64,000 nucleotides of DNA from Albugo candida (GCA_905220665.1 CAJNAR010000169.1:186001-250000); one strand, 5' to 3'; counted from the first letter of the stretch, positions 1 to 10,142 are shown. The notes: generated by a model not told the origin, from the sequence alone. Numbers and translations are program-made.

Positions 1-2
1 CA

Positions 3-665
3 CAACACGATGCTCTACCGGATGCTGTACAGGGAGAAGTATTGTGCGTTGAACATCGAGTGATGGACGATGAATCACAAAGGCGGTATCGATTTTTGAG
101 CCATCTACCAAAGTACTGCGATTTTTACCTCTGCGAACTTAATTTGTCTCATTATCTGTCTAAAAAAACATTGCAATCATCAAAAAAGGAACTTGCAACT
201 CGAAGACGTCAACGTGAAGCGAAGAAAAAACTGCTTGATGAGCAGCTTGATGGCGATGAAGTTATCCACGCATTACCATATACCAGCACCTTTACCAATG
301 ATTTGATTCCATCTATTTCGCCAAGGGGAGCAGAAGAATTAAAGGTATCAAATTTGGTGGACGAGTTTGATGAATTGCGTCTACAGAATACACGAATTAC
401 TCAGACATCGGACGACACTTCCAGTTCTTATGCTACAATCACACGCAATTCTGGTTACTTTCCAGCGTTAGAGGGAAGTACACCTCAAGCTTCAGCATCA
501 GCTCCGGCATTTGAGCAACCAATAGTTCCATGGGGACGAAGTCGGGAGGCAACTCATGAAGTACATGGGCATACACCAAGTGAAATCGGACATAAGAAAA
601 TGAAAGGAAAGAGAAAGAATTGTAAAGAAGTGTTTTCGACAAGTCAGAGACGATCATATCGATAG
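3..665 (+). CDS. RNF10/MAG2-like RING E3 ligase, C-terminal part
   Basis: The reading frame is already open at the left edge, so the gene is 5'-truncated; the RING finger itself would lie outside the window. The visible part starts with a segment (LPDAVQGEV, then RRYRFLSHLPKYCDFYLCEL) that matches the conserved region after the RING in RNF10/MAG2 proteins, including the Y-R-F-L-S-H-L-P core and the Cys-x-x-Glu-Leu that follows. A basic, charged stretch (residues about 60-80) and a low-complexity Ser/Thr-rich tail follow, ending in a Lys/Arg-rich C terminus. RNF10 proteins are cytosolic or nuclear ubiquitin ligases that act on ribosomal proteins in known species. The family call rests on one conserved block, so it is good but not certain; function in this organism is inferred. 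Confidence 0.7.
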   Translation, partial: QHDALPDAVQGEVLCVEHRVMDDESQRRYRFLSHLPKYCDFYLCELNLSHYLSKKTLQSSKKELATRRRQREAKKKLLDEQLDGDEVIHALPYTSTFTNDLIPSISPRGAEELKVSNLVDEFDELRLQNTRITQTSDDTSSSYATITRNSGYFPALEGSTPQASASAPAFEQPIVPWGRSREATHEVHGHTPSEIGHKKMKGKRKNCKEVFSTSQRRSYR

Positions 666-1336
666 GAAGCACAACTTGGGATATAACATTCCCAAAACTC
701 CTATTTGTATAAAATCCGATATTAGGCATTGTGGTGCATGATGTTTATCTCACGTTGCTAAGGTCAAAATATAAATAATTACAACGTCGTATGCCAATTT
801 CTCGCATTCTCTCTTGTTACATGCACTGATCGTATCCGTAAGTGATATCATTCCAAATTTACTACAGGTACGAGAGTAACAGTAAGGTTTGTGATGAACG
901 AAGCGATCGAAGATGCTACCGAGGCACAGACTGGTGTTAGACATTGTACCGAGAGATAAGAACGTTGTAGACAAAGGGTTGTGTATTGGCGAAGAAAACT
1001 ATGCAGAAGTGGCTTTAAGTGAGTGACCGTGTCATATCTGTTCATTTCTTTACATCGTGCTGAGCAAATTCCATATTCGGAAGTAAGTCTTAGAACTGGG
1101 AAAGTCAAATTGCCCCACAAGACATTTACCCACTTGTCAATTGATACCGCTTTAAATGTTATTTAAATGTTATTAGAAGACTCAGCATCTATCCATCAAG
1201 TCGGAGTCTTATTTCAGATCTTTTTTATTGAATGTATACATATTTTAAGCGCAAGGAGAGAGAGACAGAAGTGTGCGATAATGCATTGTGTTAAAAAGTA
1301 AATTACAATTATACTCGCTACAATTGCATTATTTTT
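666..1336. other. Intergenic stretch, no gene seen
   Basis: AT-rich sequence between the RNF10-like stop codon and the decayed minus-strand repeat gene. Only short open stretches without family resemblance occur on either strand. Nothing else is supported. Confidence 0.5.
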
Positions 1337-2800
1337 CTAATAGCTACGTCTTCCTTGCAGCAACCGATCCAGCTGGGTCCGAAGCTTTTGATTGTCGTAA
1401 GCAAGTTCTACCAGCTTTGCTCTAGACGTTTCACTTCACGAGAATCTTCAAAGAACTGGCATTCTTTCGTAAAAATGAGCTGCTGGGTGATGAGCCACGA
1501 CACATTCTTGTCCACATTGAATACTTGAACTTCCGGTATTGTCGTAATGAGGACGAGTGCCGGAGGTTTGGGATGGAATCGACCAAGTAGGATTTGATAC
1601 AGCAATATTCGGGCCACGTCCTGCTGGGTGATGAGCCACCGCACATTCGTTTCGAACTTGATTACTTGAAGGTCCGGTGTTGTCGTAATGAGAACGAGTA
1701 CAGGAGGCTTTGGACGGGGTGGACCAAGTAGTATCTGACTTCGCATTTTTCGGGACATGTGCTGGTGAGTGATGAGCCGCCGCATTTCTAACACTTCTCT
1801 ATCGACCTTGATTATTTGAACTCCCAATAATGCCGCAATGAGGAGGAGTGTCGGAATCTTCGTACGGAGTCGGACAAGTAAGTTTTGGAACCGTGATATT
1901 CGGTAGTGTGGTGCTGCCGTAATGAGGGCGAGACCCCGAGGCTTGGCTCGAGGTGTACCGAGTAAATTCTTCTTTCCCGCCCTTTTGGGATATGTACTGG
2001 CGGGTGATGAGACACCGCACATGCATCTCAATCTTGCTTCTTTGGATTCTTGACCTTGGCGTAATCAGAGCTGATGGCGAAATTGTTGGACGGAGATAGT
2101 AAAGTAGAACCTTTGAATCTAGAAATGTGCGCGTGGGTAATGAGCCACCGCACACTCCATCTTCAATTCTTCACGTCCAACTATTTCTTCCTCCATAACT
2201 GCTTCGTATGCTCCATGCTGTTTTCTCGAATTTATCGCTTCTTCATTGAGGTGGCGATTACATACTGTAATTTTGCTTGTTTTCGTTCAGTTTTGTCAGA
2301 GCACGGTCGCGATCCACCTTTAGCTTCAATTCCTTGTCATAGAGATATCGCATCTCATCATCCGAATCTCCACAGCTTGATCGTAATGAGTCGATTGGCA
2401 TCATCGTATTGGACAATCTGTTGCTGACTTCGTCCGACGTTCGGACTAGCTCTGCATTCCTCCTTCGCAAAATAAGAGCATTCGGCGAGCATTGCCAGTT
2501 TTTCTTGTCGAGGAGTAGCAGCTCCAGTCTCACACATAGAGTAGCCTCCACCGACACGCCTCTTGTATGTCAGCGTCATTGCACTGCTTCTTGGTATTCC
2601 AGAGGCTGAATGTTTCATTCTTCTTTGAGCTGATGAGGTGAAAATCGCCAGAATAGAAGGAAAGTGAGGAGGACTCATACACATTCTGAGCTTTGCTAGT
2701 TTCTTGACAAGATTGTGCGATGCTTTATGCGCCTCAACAGAAGAGAAGAGCTGAGTGGAAACCAATGCACCGACGCGGGTGAAGTTGCACAAGGTGCAGT
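1337..2800 (-). pseudogene. Decayed coiled-coil gene with 47-residue repeats
   Basis: Several minus-strand reading frames here look like pieces of one protein. From upstream to downstream: a charged coiled-coil-like piece near 2260-2460 (RRRNAELVRTSDEVSNRL is typical), then a 207-codon open stretch at 1408-2031 spanning about four copies of a 47-residue module, then a C-terminal coiled coil (KLVELAYDNQKLRTQLDRLL) that stops at 1337 but sits in a different frame. The frames change between pieces without convincing splice sites, so this is best read as a frameshifted gene or as one with exons I could not join. The module contains ILLG, KPP and VLIT blocks that recur in register. I do not recognise the family and infer no function. 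Confidence 0.4.
1481..2160. repeat. About 141-bp imperfect tandem repeat
   Basis: The phrase GGTGATGAGCCACCGCAC or a close variant recurs with ATGAGCC at about 1490, 1631, 1772, 2007 (ATGAGAC) and 2140. The first two spacings are exactly 141 bp, i.e. 47 codons; the later spacings are 235 and 133 bp, showing partial units and indels. Other parts of the unit recur too, such as CGTAATGAGGACGAG and GACCAAGTAG. The spacing being a multiple of three and one minus frame staying open through four units suggests it once coded for, or still codes for, a repeat protein. Confidence 0.75.
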
Positions 2801-3546
2801 CGTTGTGTTACAAACATCGGGAATAGATTCTCATGTCGAGCTTTCAGGAATGCTCATGATTCAGCATTAGACGCTGGGATTTCGTAGTTTAAATGATAGC
2901 GAGGTTGATGGTCACCTTGACATCTGAGTCAAAATAATCTATATTTAGGCCAGAACACGTGGACAATGCTAGATTTTGTATACTTCCGTGTGAGTGCGTG
3001 ATAGCCTTCTATCTCAGCGTCTTTACGATACAAGATCAGCTCGCCTTTATTCCTTCGATGATTACTCACGGAGCCTTCTTCTCAAAACCATTGTATCCAT
3101 TCAGGTGTACGGGGTCACATACCCGTAGGTAGCATTCACATGCAAAGATTCTAAAATGCTACAAATTCACTATGATATTGAATGACCTATGTGGTTGCTA
3201 AGTCAATATTGCAATTATTATACGTCGTTGAATCGAGTTATAGTCGATACGTTAGCCCTGATGTCCGCTGATACAGTTCTGTAGTTCCTAGTCTTTCATC
3301 TGCAACCTCGTATAGAGTGTATGTATCATGATACTGGCCACTAGTTCAAGTGTGAGGCCAGCATGAAGCGTACTTTGCTGGAGCCTTGGACATGTGCTCG
3401 AAACCGAATGGCAAGACAGGATCATAGAATTGAGGACTTACCCCAAGAACTATATCATTCCGCTTGGGAGCGCTCAGAATTTTAAGACTAGAAGTTAAAT
3501 GAAACAATTTTGGATCATCTGTTCGGGTGATAGCCCATATCGATGA
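2801..3546. other. Intergenic stretch, no gene seen
   Basis: No open frame longer than a few dozen codons that continues into recognisable coding sequence. It separates the decayed repeat gene from the bL27 gene. Confidence 0.5.
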
Positions 3547-4032
3547 TTATGACTGTATATTATCACACAAAACAGTACTTTGCTGCTGCATAGATGGAAC
3601 AAGCCGCTGAGGTGTGTTTCTGACAGAGACTTCTTGACGCTTTTTTGGTACGTTATACCAGAAACGAACGTATCCTTCCCTGACCGCGAAAATGGTGTGA
3701 TCTTTCCCAATCCCTACGCCACGAGCCGGATGGTACTTTGTCCCACGCTGACGAATGATAATGTTACCCGGATTGACGGCTTGTCTACCCAAACATGGTA
3801 CTGTATAAGCTCAATAAAAAAGACGTGTAAGGATATGATCTTACCCGCCAAACTTCTTGACTCCAAGTCGTTTAGACTCCGAGTCCCGACCATTTTTACT
3901 GGATCCTCTTGATTTCTTTGTTGCCCATCGCTTCGTCACGGTGTAAGCCGAATCCAAAGAATTGCTCAATGTGCCTCCAGGTAGACAACGTAAGTGACCA
4001 AAGCACACGCGTAAGAGCATATTGGAGAACAC
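3547..4032 (-). CDS. MRPL27: Mitochondrial ribosomal protein bL27
   Basis: Two exons on the minus strand: 4032-3845 and 3784-3547, joined across a 60-nt intron (3785-3844, GTAAGA...GTAG), giving 141 residues. The join restores the bL27 signature: [18 protein letters not shown], then [14 protein letters not shown] and [17 protein letters not shown]. bL27 lies at the peptidyl-transferase centre of bacterial-type ribosomes. The roughly 35-residue N-terminal extension, rich in Arg, Leu and Ser with few acidic residues, looks like a mitochondrial presequence ending before the Lys-rich start of the mature protein. The protein has a C-terminal extension beyond the conserved domain, as mitochondrial versions often do. 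Start and splice phase fit without ambiguity. Confidence 0.9.
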
Positions 4033-4284
4033 TGCAAGGCGTTGCAGTTTAGTTGGTATTCTTACCTATCATCCACCTTTAGTTGAGTACTCTTTTCAAA
4101 CGCTTTGCATATGTGACGGAAGTGTTCATATTTTACCATGATGGTCTAATGGGCAGCAGAATGCTCATGTGTAATGTTGCACATATACGCAGCATACACG
4201 ATTCTTGAATGGTTGCAGAGACCCATTTGTCAGGTTTCGAAACACACTGGATAAGCCAGTCGAATTGCTTCGACCTCAATATAT

Positions 4285-4584
4285 TTAAGACCATGTTGGA
4301 AGACTTGTCGTGAGATTGTTCTCGATCTCCCCGAGCACCTTTTTCGACACTTCTTTGCGCACGTTCTCGTCTCTTGGTCGGATAAAGTAGTGAAGAAAAG
4401 CATGTTCCATCGTCGTGCTCAGAACGCGAGGATATCGCTGCGCTGCAATGGCAATCACACCCTCGTATGTAATGGTTTCGGGCAAGAATTGGAGTTTCCG
4501 AACGCTATGGTTTCGCGGAAAGTAACGACACAATAAGGTTTCAATGTCATTGGTCGTCGTATAATACGACAAAATTTGATTCAT
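4285..4584 (-). CDS. Unrecognised 99-residue frame, possibly a 3' exon of the HPS3-like gene
   Basis: This frame follows the HPS3-like frame by only 17 nt on the same strand. It remains open upstream of its first Met for about ten codons, up to a TAG that could also act as an AG acceptor. It may therefore be the last exon of the upstream gene, reached by an intron whose donor I could not fix, or a separate small gene. The sequence is ordinary globular protein (EGVIAIAAQRYPRVL, then EVSKKVLGEIENNL) with no family I recognise. Confidence 0.4.
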   Translation of the reverse strand: MNQILSYYTTTNDIETLLCRYFPRNHSVRKLQFLPETITYEGVIAIAAQRYPRVLSTTMEHAFLHYFIRPRDENVRKEVSKKVLGEIENNLTTSLPTWS

Positions 4585-4601
4585 TCGGACGTCAGATGGC
4601 T

Positions 4602-5516
4602 TTATTGTGCTCGCGACTCTATCATGATGACATTTTGGATCTTCTTATCAGTAATATCAGCCCTGTTATTGATGTTTTGCTCTCGTTTTCCAGCCTTTAG
4701 CTTCCGTAATCCAGTGATCGGATCCAATCTACCGCGAGCCCGGCTAGTAACAGTGATCTTGGTAAGATGCCTCAGATCTTCTGCCGATCGTATCTTTACG
4801 CATTGGATATCGTCCGGAGGCACCTGATTTAGACTTTGAGACTCCTTTTCTTCTACTGATTGTGCCTTTATATCATCAGAAATCCGATCACCTTCAGATT
4901 GTATGGGCTGCTGACGATCATGGAAATGGATCTGTAAAATTAGTAGCTCCACTGGTGATGTTACAGTAATGTACTTGTCATGAATCGCAATGTCTTGAAT
5001 GTACGGGCTGGTCTCGGAATTGGTGAAGTGTACTGAAAGCTCAAGGATATGATGGAAGATTCCATGACTGCATTGCCATAAATTGATCACAGAATCCATA
5101 GCTACCGCAATACGTCCAGTGACTGTGCAAACAGCGAGCAGACTGGAAAGAGGAACCGGATGTGCTTGCAATGTGACGCCTAATGGAAGTTTGTACCCAC
5201 GCACAAGATCTTTCTCACGCCAGTCATGGTACGCGCACAGATAAATTTCATCGTCTCTATCGTTGTCGCTCTCAAGTGTGACGATAGAGTCCGCAAAGGA
5301 CGTGTACAGCATTGCGTGAAGATGAGCATGAATGATTGGAAATTCGTGCAATAGCATTGCTGAGGATGATGTGTAGATACGTATCGTCTTGCTGTCACCG
5401 TACGCTACCGCAAAGCACTCTTGAATCGCATTGCGAGATACATTAACGACGAAACGCGCTTCAGAATCATGTACTGGGCTTTTAAGAATATGAGCACGTA
5501 AAAACAAAGATTTCAT
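4602..5516 (-). CDS. HPS3-like N-terminal beta-propeller protein (BLOC-2 type)
   Basis: 304 codons without an internal intron. The order of segments resembles the start of animal HPS3: a short N-terminal segment with L-x-x-x-H, a FAVAYGDSKTIRIY strand (compare a predicted propeller strand in HPS3), a segment ending CAYHDWRE where HPS3 has a similar Tyr-x-x-Trp-Arg, a LLAVCTVTGRIAV strand, then YITVTSPVELLILQIHF. HPS3 is a subunit of BLOC-2, which directs cargo to lysosome-related organelles. After residue about 200 the protein turns charged and low-complexity. Animal HPS3 is about 1,000 residues, so this product is either much shorter or continues through the adjacent 4285-4584 exon. Homology is by eye and weak enough that another WD-like propeller is possible. 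Confidence 0.45.
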   Translation of the reverse strand: MKSLFLRAHILKSPVHDSEARFVVNVSRNAIQECFAVAYGDSKTIRIYTSSSAMLLHEFPIIHAHLHAMLYTSFADSIVTLESDNDRDDEIYLCAYHDWREKDLVRGYKLPLGVTLQAHPVPLSSLLAVCTVTGRIAVAMDSVINLWQCSHGIFHHILELSVHFTNSETSPYIQDIAIHDKYITVTSPVELLILQIHFHDRQQPIQSEGDRISDDIKAQSVEEKESQSLNQVPPDDIQCVKIRSAEDLRHLTKITVTSRARGRLDPITGLRKLKAGKREQNINNRADITDKKIQNVIMIESRAQ

Positions 5517-5632
5517 TGCATGAATATAGAGTTATTACACGGACTGATCAGATCAAGCCAAGCCATTATTTAACAAAGTCGAATGTTCTCATCAATAACG
5601 CTTGCCTCCTTTTCTATACTCTTTAGAGGCTT

Positions 5633-6590
5633 TCACGAGTTGGTGTACTTGAGAGCAGATGCACATGCGTGAAACGTGCGCACTTGGCCATTCACGTCCA
5701 TACTACAGACAGTATTGCTCAGGAGGTCCCATTGAGACGCTTTAAGATGATGCGGTAAACCAACTATTAAAGCGTATTGTTGGTTGAGAGTTGACATTGC
5801 TTTGGTTTGAATAATTGGATATCGCAGCATATGACTGACACCGACTGCGCTCCTTTCAGTTTTTGGTGCGATCAAATATAGTAACCTGTTGCATTTCATC
5901 GAATACCGCGCTGAAAGTGTGATAACAAGCCTTCCTATAATATTTCTGGTTCAGATTCCATTGATAAACTCACAGTAGAGGTGAGCGTTAGTTCATTGAT
6001 TGTATCGAGTGGGTCATATGATTGCACTGGATATAGTAGTCATAACAATTGCTCTGATACCCCTCAAACGACCTGACTAATACCCGATTGGCTGACTCCA
6101 TACTTTTGTTGAAGACGCGATGTGTTATGTAGAAGGCCATGTACATAGATAGTAGAAGCATGAAAACAGCAGTTCGACACAACGATCAAAGGCCCTAGAA
6201 GATAATAATTTATCAGTATAACTGTCGGCCGAAGCGAGAGTACTGATTATCACCAATTACCTTTGCTACCGAAGACAAACAGAGCCATTACGAAGTGTTC
6301 GACCGCATCGATTAGAAGCCATCTAGCGAAGTCGATGCGACATCAGCAGCATGGGAATTCAACGACCATGTTTCGAAAAGGATCAATTCGTAATATTACC
6401 CCTGCATCTCCAGACACCTTCAAAGACCGTATTGTGAGTACGAAGTGAGAAGAAAATCGATAGAGTATGTACAATGTCTGATACATCGACAAAGACCAAG
6501 CAATTAGTGTCAACTCCGTCGAACCTATATCTACAAATCTACCCAAAAGACGAGCTAGAAATTTATTGGATCGTTTAAGAACGCACATAT
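5633..6590 (-). CDS. Unrecognised multi-exon gene, partly resolved
   Basis: Several minus-strand pieces join in phase. One piece ends at 6261 (VEHFVMALFVFGSK), with a 66-nt intron 6195-6260; the next is 6194-6084 (PLIVVSNCC, STIYVHGLLHNTSRLQQKYG); a 57-nt intron 6027-6083 leads to a piece starting at 6026 (QSYDPLDTINELTLTST). The last piece runs to a stop at 5633 and contains NRLLYLIAPKTERS, QYALIVGLP and CSMDVNGQVRTF. The link into the last piece needs a weak GTTTAT donor, and the 5' end (upstream of 6330) is unresolved. Short hydrophobic strands ending in S-x-D/N-G suggest a WD/propeller-like protein, but I do not recognise it. The stop lies 116 nt upstream of the HPS3-like start. Confidence 0.35.
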
Positions 6591-7032
6591 GTATGCAACA
6601 AGTGAACTGTTGATGAGAATCGCCAAATATGGCCTCTTTCAGCGAGAAGAAAATAATTGGATGAGGACAAGAGATACTAAAACATTCGACTTGGTGTATA
6701 TCCTCTCGGATGCTGAACTATTCTGCTACCACACGCCAAAAGTACTAAGTGCCTTGCCACTAAAAACGCAATGTGAAATGCGCGGACATTTCGAATTGTA
6801 CAAGTGATAAAATGATACGGTTGCTTTGAACTGTGATAACGCATTTGCGCGGTCTTTTCACCGAAATGATAAGGTTTTAGAATTTAGTACAGGTAAGCTT
6901 CGTGATGTACACCCACATGACCGCAAAAGTCATTTTATCTTGCCCAAGAGCATATTTCCAATGAACGTAGGTACAAAGTAGTCATTTATATGTATATATT
7001 ATAGAACAGATATTTACGAGTATTTCATCCAG
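6591..7032. other. Intergenic stretch; one unconvincing plus-strand frame
   Basis: A 72-codon plus-strand frame at 6589-6807 has no family resemblance. The rest, up to the GH72 stop, is AT-rich 3' flank. No feature can be supported. Confidence 0.45.
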
Positions 7033-8685
7033 CTATAATGCCCACAAACAAGATCCGAAACTTAATGCCACTAAAAATATCTTTGTTCGCGGCATATTTC
7101 CTTTGTTCGACTTCAAGTTTGCTGTTTCAGTAACGCCATCCTTCTTACCGTTGTTTTCTCCACATGATTCTCCACTTCCACAATCAGACGATGTTTCAGC
7201 TTTTTCATCCTTATCGAAAGCTATGTCGTTCAAATCATTTTCCGCGGACTTATCTTTTGCTTCACTTTCAGAGGATCCACTCGCTTCAGACGATGAGCTG
7301 TTCTTGGGTGTCCCTAGCCTTTTCTTCGTCACCTTGGTAGCCATCTGATTCGGCTTGGTATTTGGACATTGAAGCCGAGCGGCTGCTGGACATTTGATGC
7401 TTCCAGAACCTTCACTAGCCCAGGTGAATGCACTCAGCTTGGGAAAAGCTGCCGGGCATTCAGACGTTTGCTGCCGATTTGCCTCGATTGAGAACGAATC
7501 AAAATTCGGCTCACTGCTTGTATCGGTTGATTTGTATGCGTCTGCAAGAAACTCAAAATTGGGCATCTCATTATATACGCAAGGGACATTTATATCGTCG
7601 CAATTGGCCGGAGAAAAATATCCCAGTCCATAGTTTTGTGGTCCAAACTTGGTGAAAGGATATGGAGAAGTTGATCGTGCATTTGCCATTTCGGTATTAT
7701 ACTCAAACACGAAACCACCATTCAAAACTTTCGTGTATGGGTCCATGTTCATGAATTTTGCATCATGATGAGTGCGTTGTCCTTCGTATCCATTTACGCT
7801 CGGAAAGGCTGGTGACAAGCATCCAAACTCAGTAAGAATAAGAGGAACTGAATAGTTGAGAGTGCTGAGATCTTGAGCTAAATTGTTAAAGCCAGTAGCC
7901 AATTTCGGATCTGCAATGTCATCGCATTGAATATAAACGTTCAAGCCGTACCATTCGACATTTTCTAGATCATCTGACGGATCTGTTCGGCAATTATAAT
8001 ACTGAGCATTCTCTTTGCGATGCGTATCAGCCATAACTACCCCGACAGGGATTTGACGCATAGTAGGGCAAGACTTGATGTACGCACGCATGTCACGAAT
8101 GAATTTTTTCTGACAAGGAGCATTCCATTCTGGGCCATTGCTTCCAACTCGATGATTGATTTCATTACCCCCGCTGAAACCAACAACGTTGTCGTATTTT
8201 GCAAAAGCCTGAATGATTCGCTCCCCTCTCTCCTTGTAGGAAGCTGTGTAACAGTCTGGAGCCTTTTTAGCTGTTATCTCGCATCCCTCACAGCTTGAGC
8301 CTAACTCCACCATGACGTAAATTCCTTCCGCTTGTAAGGCACACATGAAAGCATCGTGATCTTGGGTCGGGTCGACAGCATACAGACGGATAGAATTCGC
8401 TCCCAAAGCAGTGAATTTTGGCAAATCTCGCTGCCACATATGGCTGTAATTGCTTGTGAAGAAGTCAAAGTTGTTGATATCCAAGCTGCCAGCATTCGGG
8501 CGCGGGTAATAGTTCACACCACTAAATGCGAAGTAATCCCCTGAGACAGAATCGAAGAATCGATAACCTTTAACCACAAGCGGATTGGTGCTGGAAGCTG
8601 TCGTGTTTTCATCACCCGAAGTTGCAGCTGGATACATGGTCAATGCACCAGCTCCAAGAGCCAGCAATTGAGTATACTTGACCAT
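7033..8685 (-). CDS. GH72 beta-1,3-glucanosyltransferase, GPI-anchor type
   Basis: 550 residues in one exon. Signal peptide at residues 1-23 (hydrophobic core LLALGAGALTMYP). A GH72 domain follows from about residue 35 to 370: FSGVNYYPRPN, IRLYAVDP, the acid/base motif GGNEIN (Glu175) and the nucleophile motif TEFG (Glu286). GH72 enzymes (Gas/Gel family in fungi) cut and religate beta-1,3-glucan at the cell surface. Residues about 410-445 carry clustered Cys, then a Ser/Glu/Lys-rich linker with SSSSEASGSSESE, and a hydrophobic C-terminal tail (IFLVALSFGSCLWAL) that fits a GPI attachment signal. Both catalytic residues are present, so it should be active. It lies head-to-tail with a GH5 glucanase starting 1.5 kb upstream, which suggests a shared wall-remodelling role. 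Confidence 0.93.
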   Translation of the reverse strand: MVKYTQLLALGAGALTMYPAATSGDENTTASSTNPLVVKGYRFFDSVSGDYFAFSGVNYYPRPNAGSLDINNFDFFTSNYSHMWQRDLPKFTALGANSIRLYAVDPTQDHDAFMCALQAEGIYVMVELGSSCEGCEITAKKAPDCYTASYKERGERIIQAFAKYDNVVGFSGGNEINHRVGSNGPEWNAPCQKKFIRDMRAYIKSCPTMRQIPVGVVMADTHRKENAQYYNCRTDPSDDLENVEWYGLNVYIQCDDIADPKLATGFNNLAQDLSTLNYSVPLILTEFGCLSPAFPSVNGYEGQRTHHDAKFMNMDPYTKVLNGGFVFEYNTEMANARSTSPYPFTKFGPQNYGLGYFSPANCDDINVPCVYNEMPNFEFLADAYKSTDTSSEPNFDSFSIEANRQQTSECPAAFPKLSAFTWASEGSGSIKCPAAARLQCPNTKPNQMATKVTKKRLGTPKNSSSSEASGSSESEAKDKSAENDLNDIAFDKDEKAETSSDCGSGESCGENNGKKDGVTETANLKSNKGNMPRTKIFLVALSFGSCLWAL

Positions 8686-8720
8686 GCTTTGATGTACGCT
8701 ACTTGTGAGGCGTAAGCTGG

Positions 8721-8738
8721 GTGAATGAAAATGAAAAG
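8721..8738 (-). promoter_or_regulatory. Possible oomycete initiator-like element of the GH72 gene
   Basis: On the minus strand, about 40-55 nt upstream of the ATG, CTTTTCATTTTCATTCAC resembles the pyrimidine-rich TCATTY..CA core described for oomycete Inr elements, with one spacing difference. Short and AT-rich, so chance occurrence is possible. Confidence 0.22.
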
Positions 8739-8993
8739 TGGCTACTGTAGCCTATCCAGAGGTGACCGTTTCCGGGCTCTGGATACTCCATCATATATTT
8801 CGCGAAACGATCCTATATATATTGCATTTTGCTGAAATTAGACCTACAAATGCATTTCCAGACGCAAGTTTCGTAACGCTGACATGATGTAACAGACAAA
8901 TTAACGAAGTCGATTATCCGCGTTGAACAATCGTAGTCAGACCATCCGACCAAAAATCCATATACGACAACATATTATTTATATTCACGACAT

Positions 8994-10142
8994 TTATACA
9001 CTCAACATGTTACTACGCATCAAAGCACGCATTGACCACCCGGTGCGGATCCCACGACCATCGTCCGAGTGGCGCCATGACCAAAAGAAATACCCACCAC
9101 GAGCTGTTTTGAAGGACTGTAGCATCGTTTGACCAAAGTTTTTGTATTCAGAAATATCGTTGAATGGGGCAGACTGCTCATGGGTGCCCATGCTCCATTC
9201 ACTGATAGTTAGCGGATTACCTTGCCAGTTACGAACGGCATTTTCATAATTTGCGGCTGCCTGTATTATTTGACCTTCCGTTTTACCTTCATAACCCCAT
9301 TTGTAATATGGATGCCACTCATGCCACACATTTGGTGCATTTTTCATAAAGTCTTCATAATATGGACTACGCTGTTCGCTCAACATCGGAGCGGTCACCA
9401 ACACGCACGTATTTCCTGATGCTCGGATCATATTCAATGTTCGTGTGAAATAGCTTCGAACCACGTCTGGTTTGGTCGGGTATTCAGGCTCATTCATCAT
9501 TCCCAATCCCAAAAATGCAGGAGAATTTTTGTACCTGTCGGCCAAAAAAGTAGCAACTTCTATCGAGTTTTCAACGTTAGAAGGGTTATCACTCCATTGA
9601 GCTTTACCCTGAACAGGTGTAGCGCTGTGATCTCTTCCATTTTGTGAGCCTCGATGTGCATGAAAGCTTATGAGTACAGCGACATTGTGTTTGTTGGCCC
9701 AATTGAAGATCAAATTGTCCAAATACTTGAGTCCTCCCGGTGCAAATATAGAAGGCTTGGCGTCGGAGTCTTTTATCCAATATCCCACTGGGACACGAAC
9801 ACAATTGAGACCGCGACCTGACAACTCTCTAATATCTTCCTCAGTTATCCATGTGGCCCGATGCTCTTCAAATCGACCATCTCCTTTGTCGTGCCCCAAA
9901 AAGTTCATTGTTGCATGTTCTCCTTGCAGACGGATAGCTTCTGGTACATCTTTCCAAATCACCGAGTCGTATGTCATCCAGTATTCCGCTACGAGCCATC
10001 CTCCAAGGTTGACGCCTTTTACAGCAACGCTGCCCCGGCGAATGGCTTCCTGTATATGTTGTCCATTTACATCTGCACAATTGAAGCAGAAGATGGTCCA
10101 TACGAGTGATGTGAACTTGAACCGAGTCATCCTCATCATCAA
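8994..10142 (-). CDS. Secreted GH5 exo-beta-1,3-glucanase-like enzyme
   Basis: 382 residues in one exon. Signal peptide at residues about 5-27 (SLVWTIFCF core). The GH5 signature begins at KGVNLGGWLV (residues 42-51), followed by VRVPVGYW (115-122), ISFHAHRGSQNG, the acid/base in GLGMMNEPE (Glu218), HEWHPYYKWG and the nucleophile in LTISEWSMG (Glu315), ending with YFFWSWRHSDDG. This layout matches the fungal/oomycete exo-1,3-glucanase branch of GH5, which trims beta-1,3-glucan from chain ends. All expected catalytic residues are visible. It is transcribed in the same direction as the GH72 gene. There is no GPI tail or membrane anchor, so the product is probably secreted. It could serve own-wall growth or attack host callose; the sequence does not decide. 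Confidence 0.9.
   Translation of the reverse strand: MMMRMTRFKFTSLVWTIFCFNCADVNGQHIQEAIRRGSVAVKGVNLGGWLVAEYWMTYDSVIWKDVPEAIRLQGEHATMNFLGHDKGDGRFEEHRATWITEEDIRELSGRGLNCVRVPVGYWIKDSDAKPSIFAPGGLKYLDNLIFNWANKHNVAVLISFHAHRGSQNGRDHSATPVQGKAQWSDNPSNVENSIEVATFLADRYKNSPAFLGLGMMNEPEYPTKPDVVRSYFTRTLNMIRASGNTCVLVTAPMLSEQRSPYYEDFMKNAPNVWHEWHPYYKWGYEGKTEGQIIQAAANYENAVRNWQGNPLTISEWSMGTHEQSAPFNDISEYKNFGQTMLQSFKTARGGYFFWSWRHSDDGRGIRTGWSMRALMRSNMLSV

Noticed and set aside
439..1120. Minus-strand frames of 74-96 codons
   Set aside because: They overlap the RNF10-like gene or AT-rich spacer, and have no family resemblance or splice continuity.
1481..2160. CRISPR-like array
   Set aside because: The 141-bp units are contiguous, with diverged repeats and no short repeat/unique spacer pattern; this is eukaryotic DNA.
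6263..6807. Plus-strand frames with a GTGAGT donor at about 6435
   Set aside because: The opposite strand gives better phase-consistent exons with short introns, and no plus-strand acceptor restored a convincing protein.
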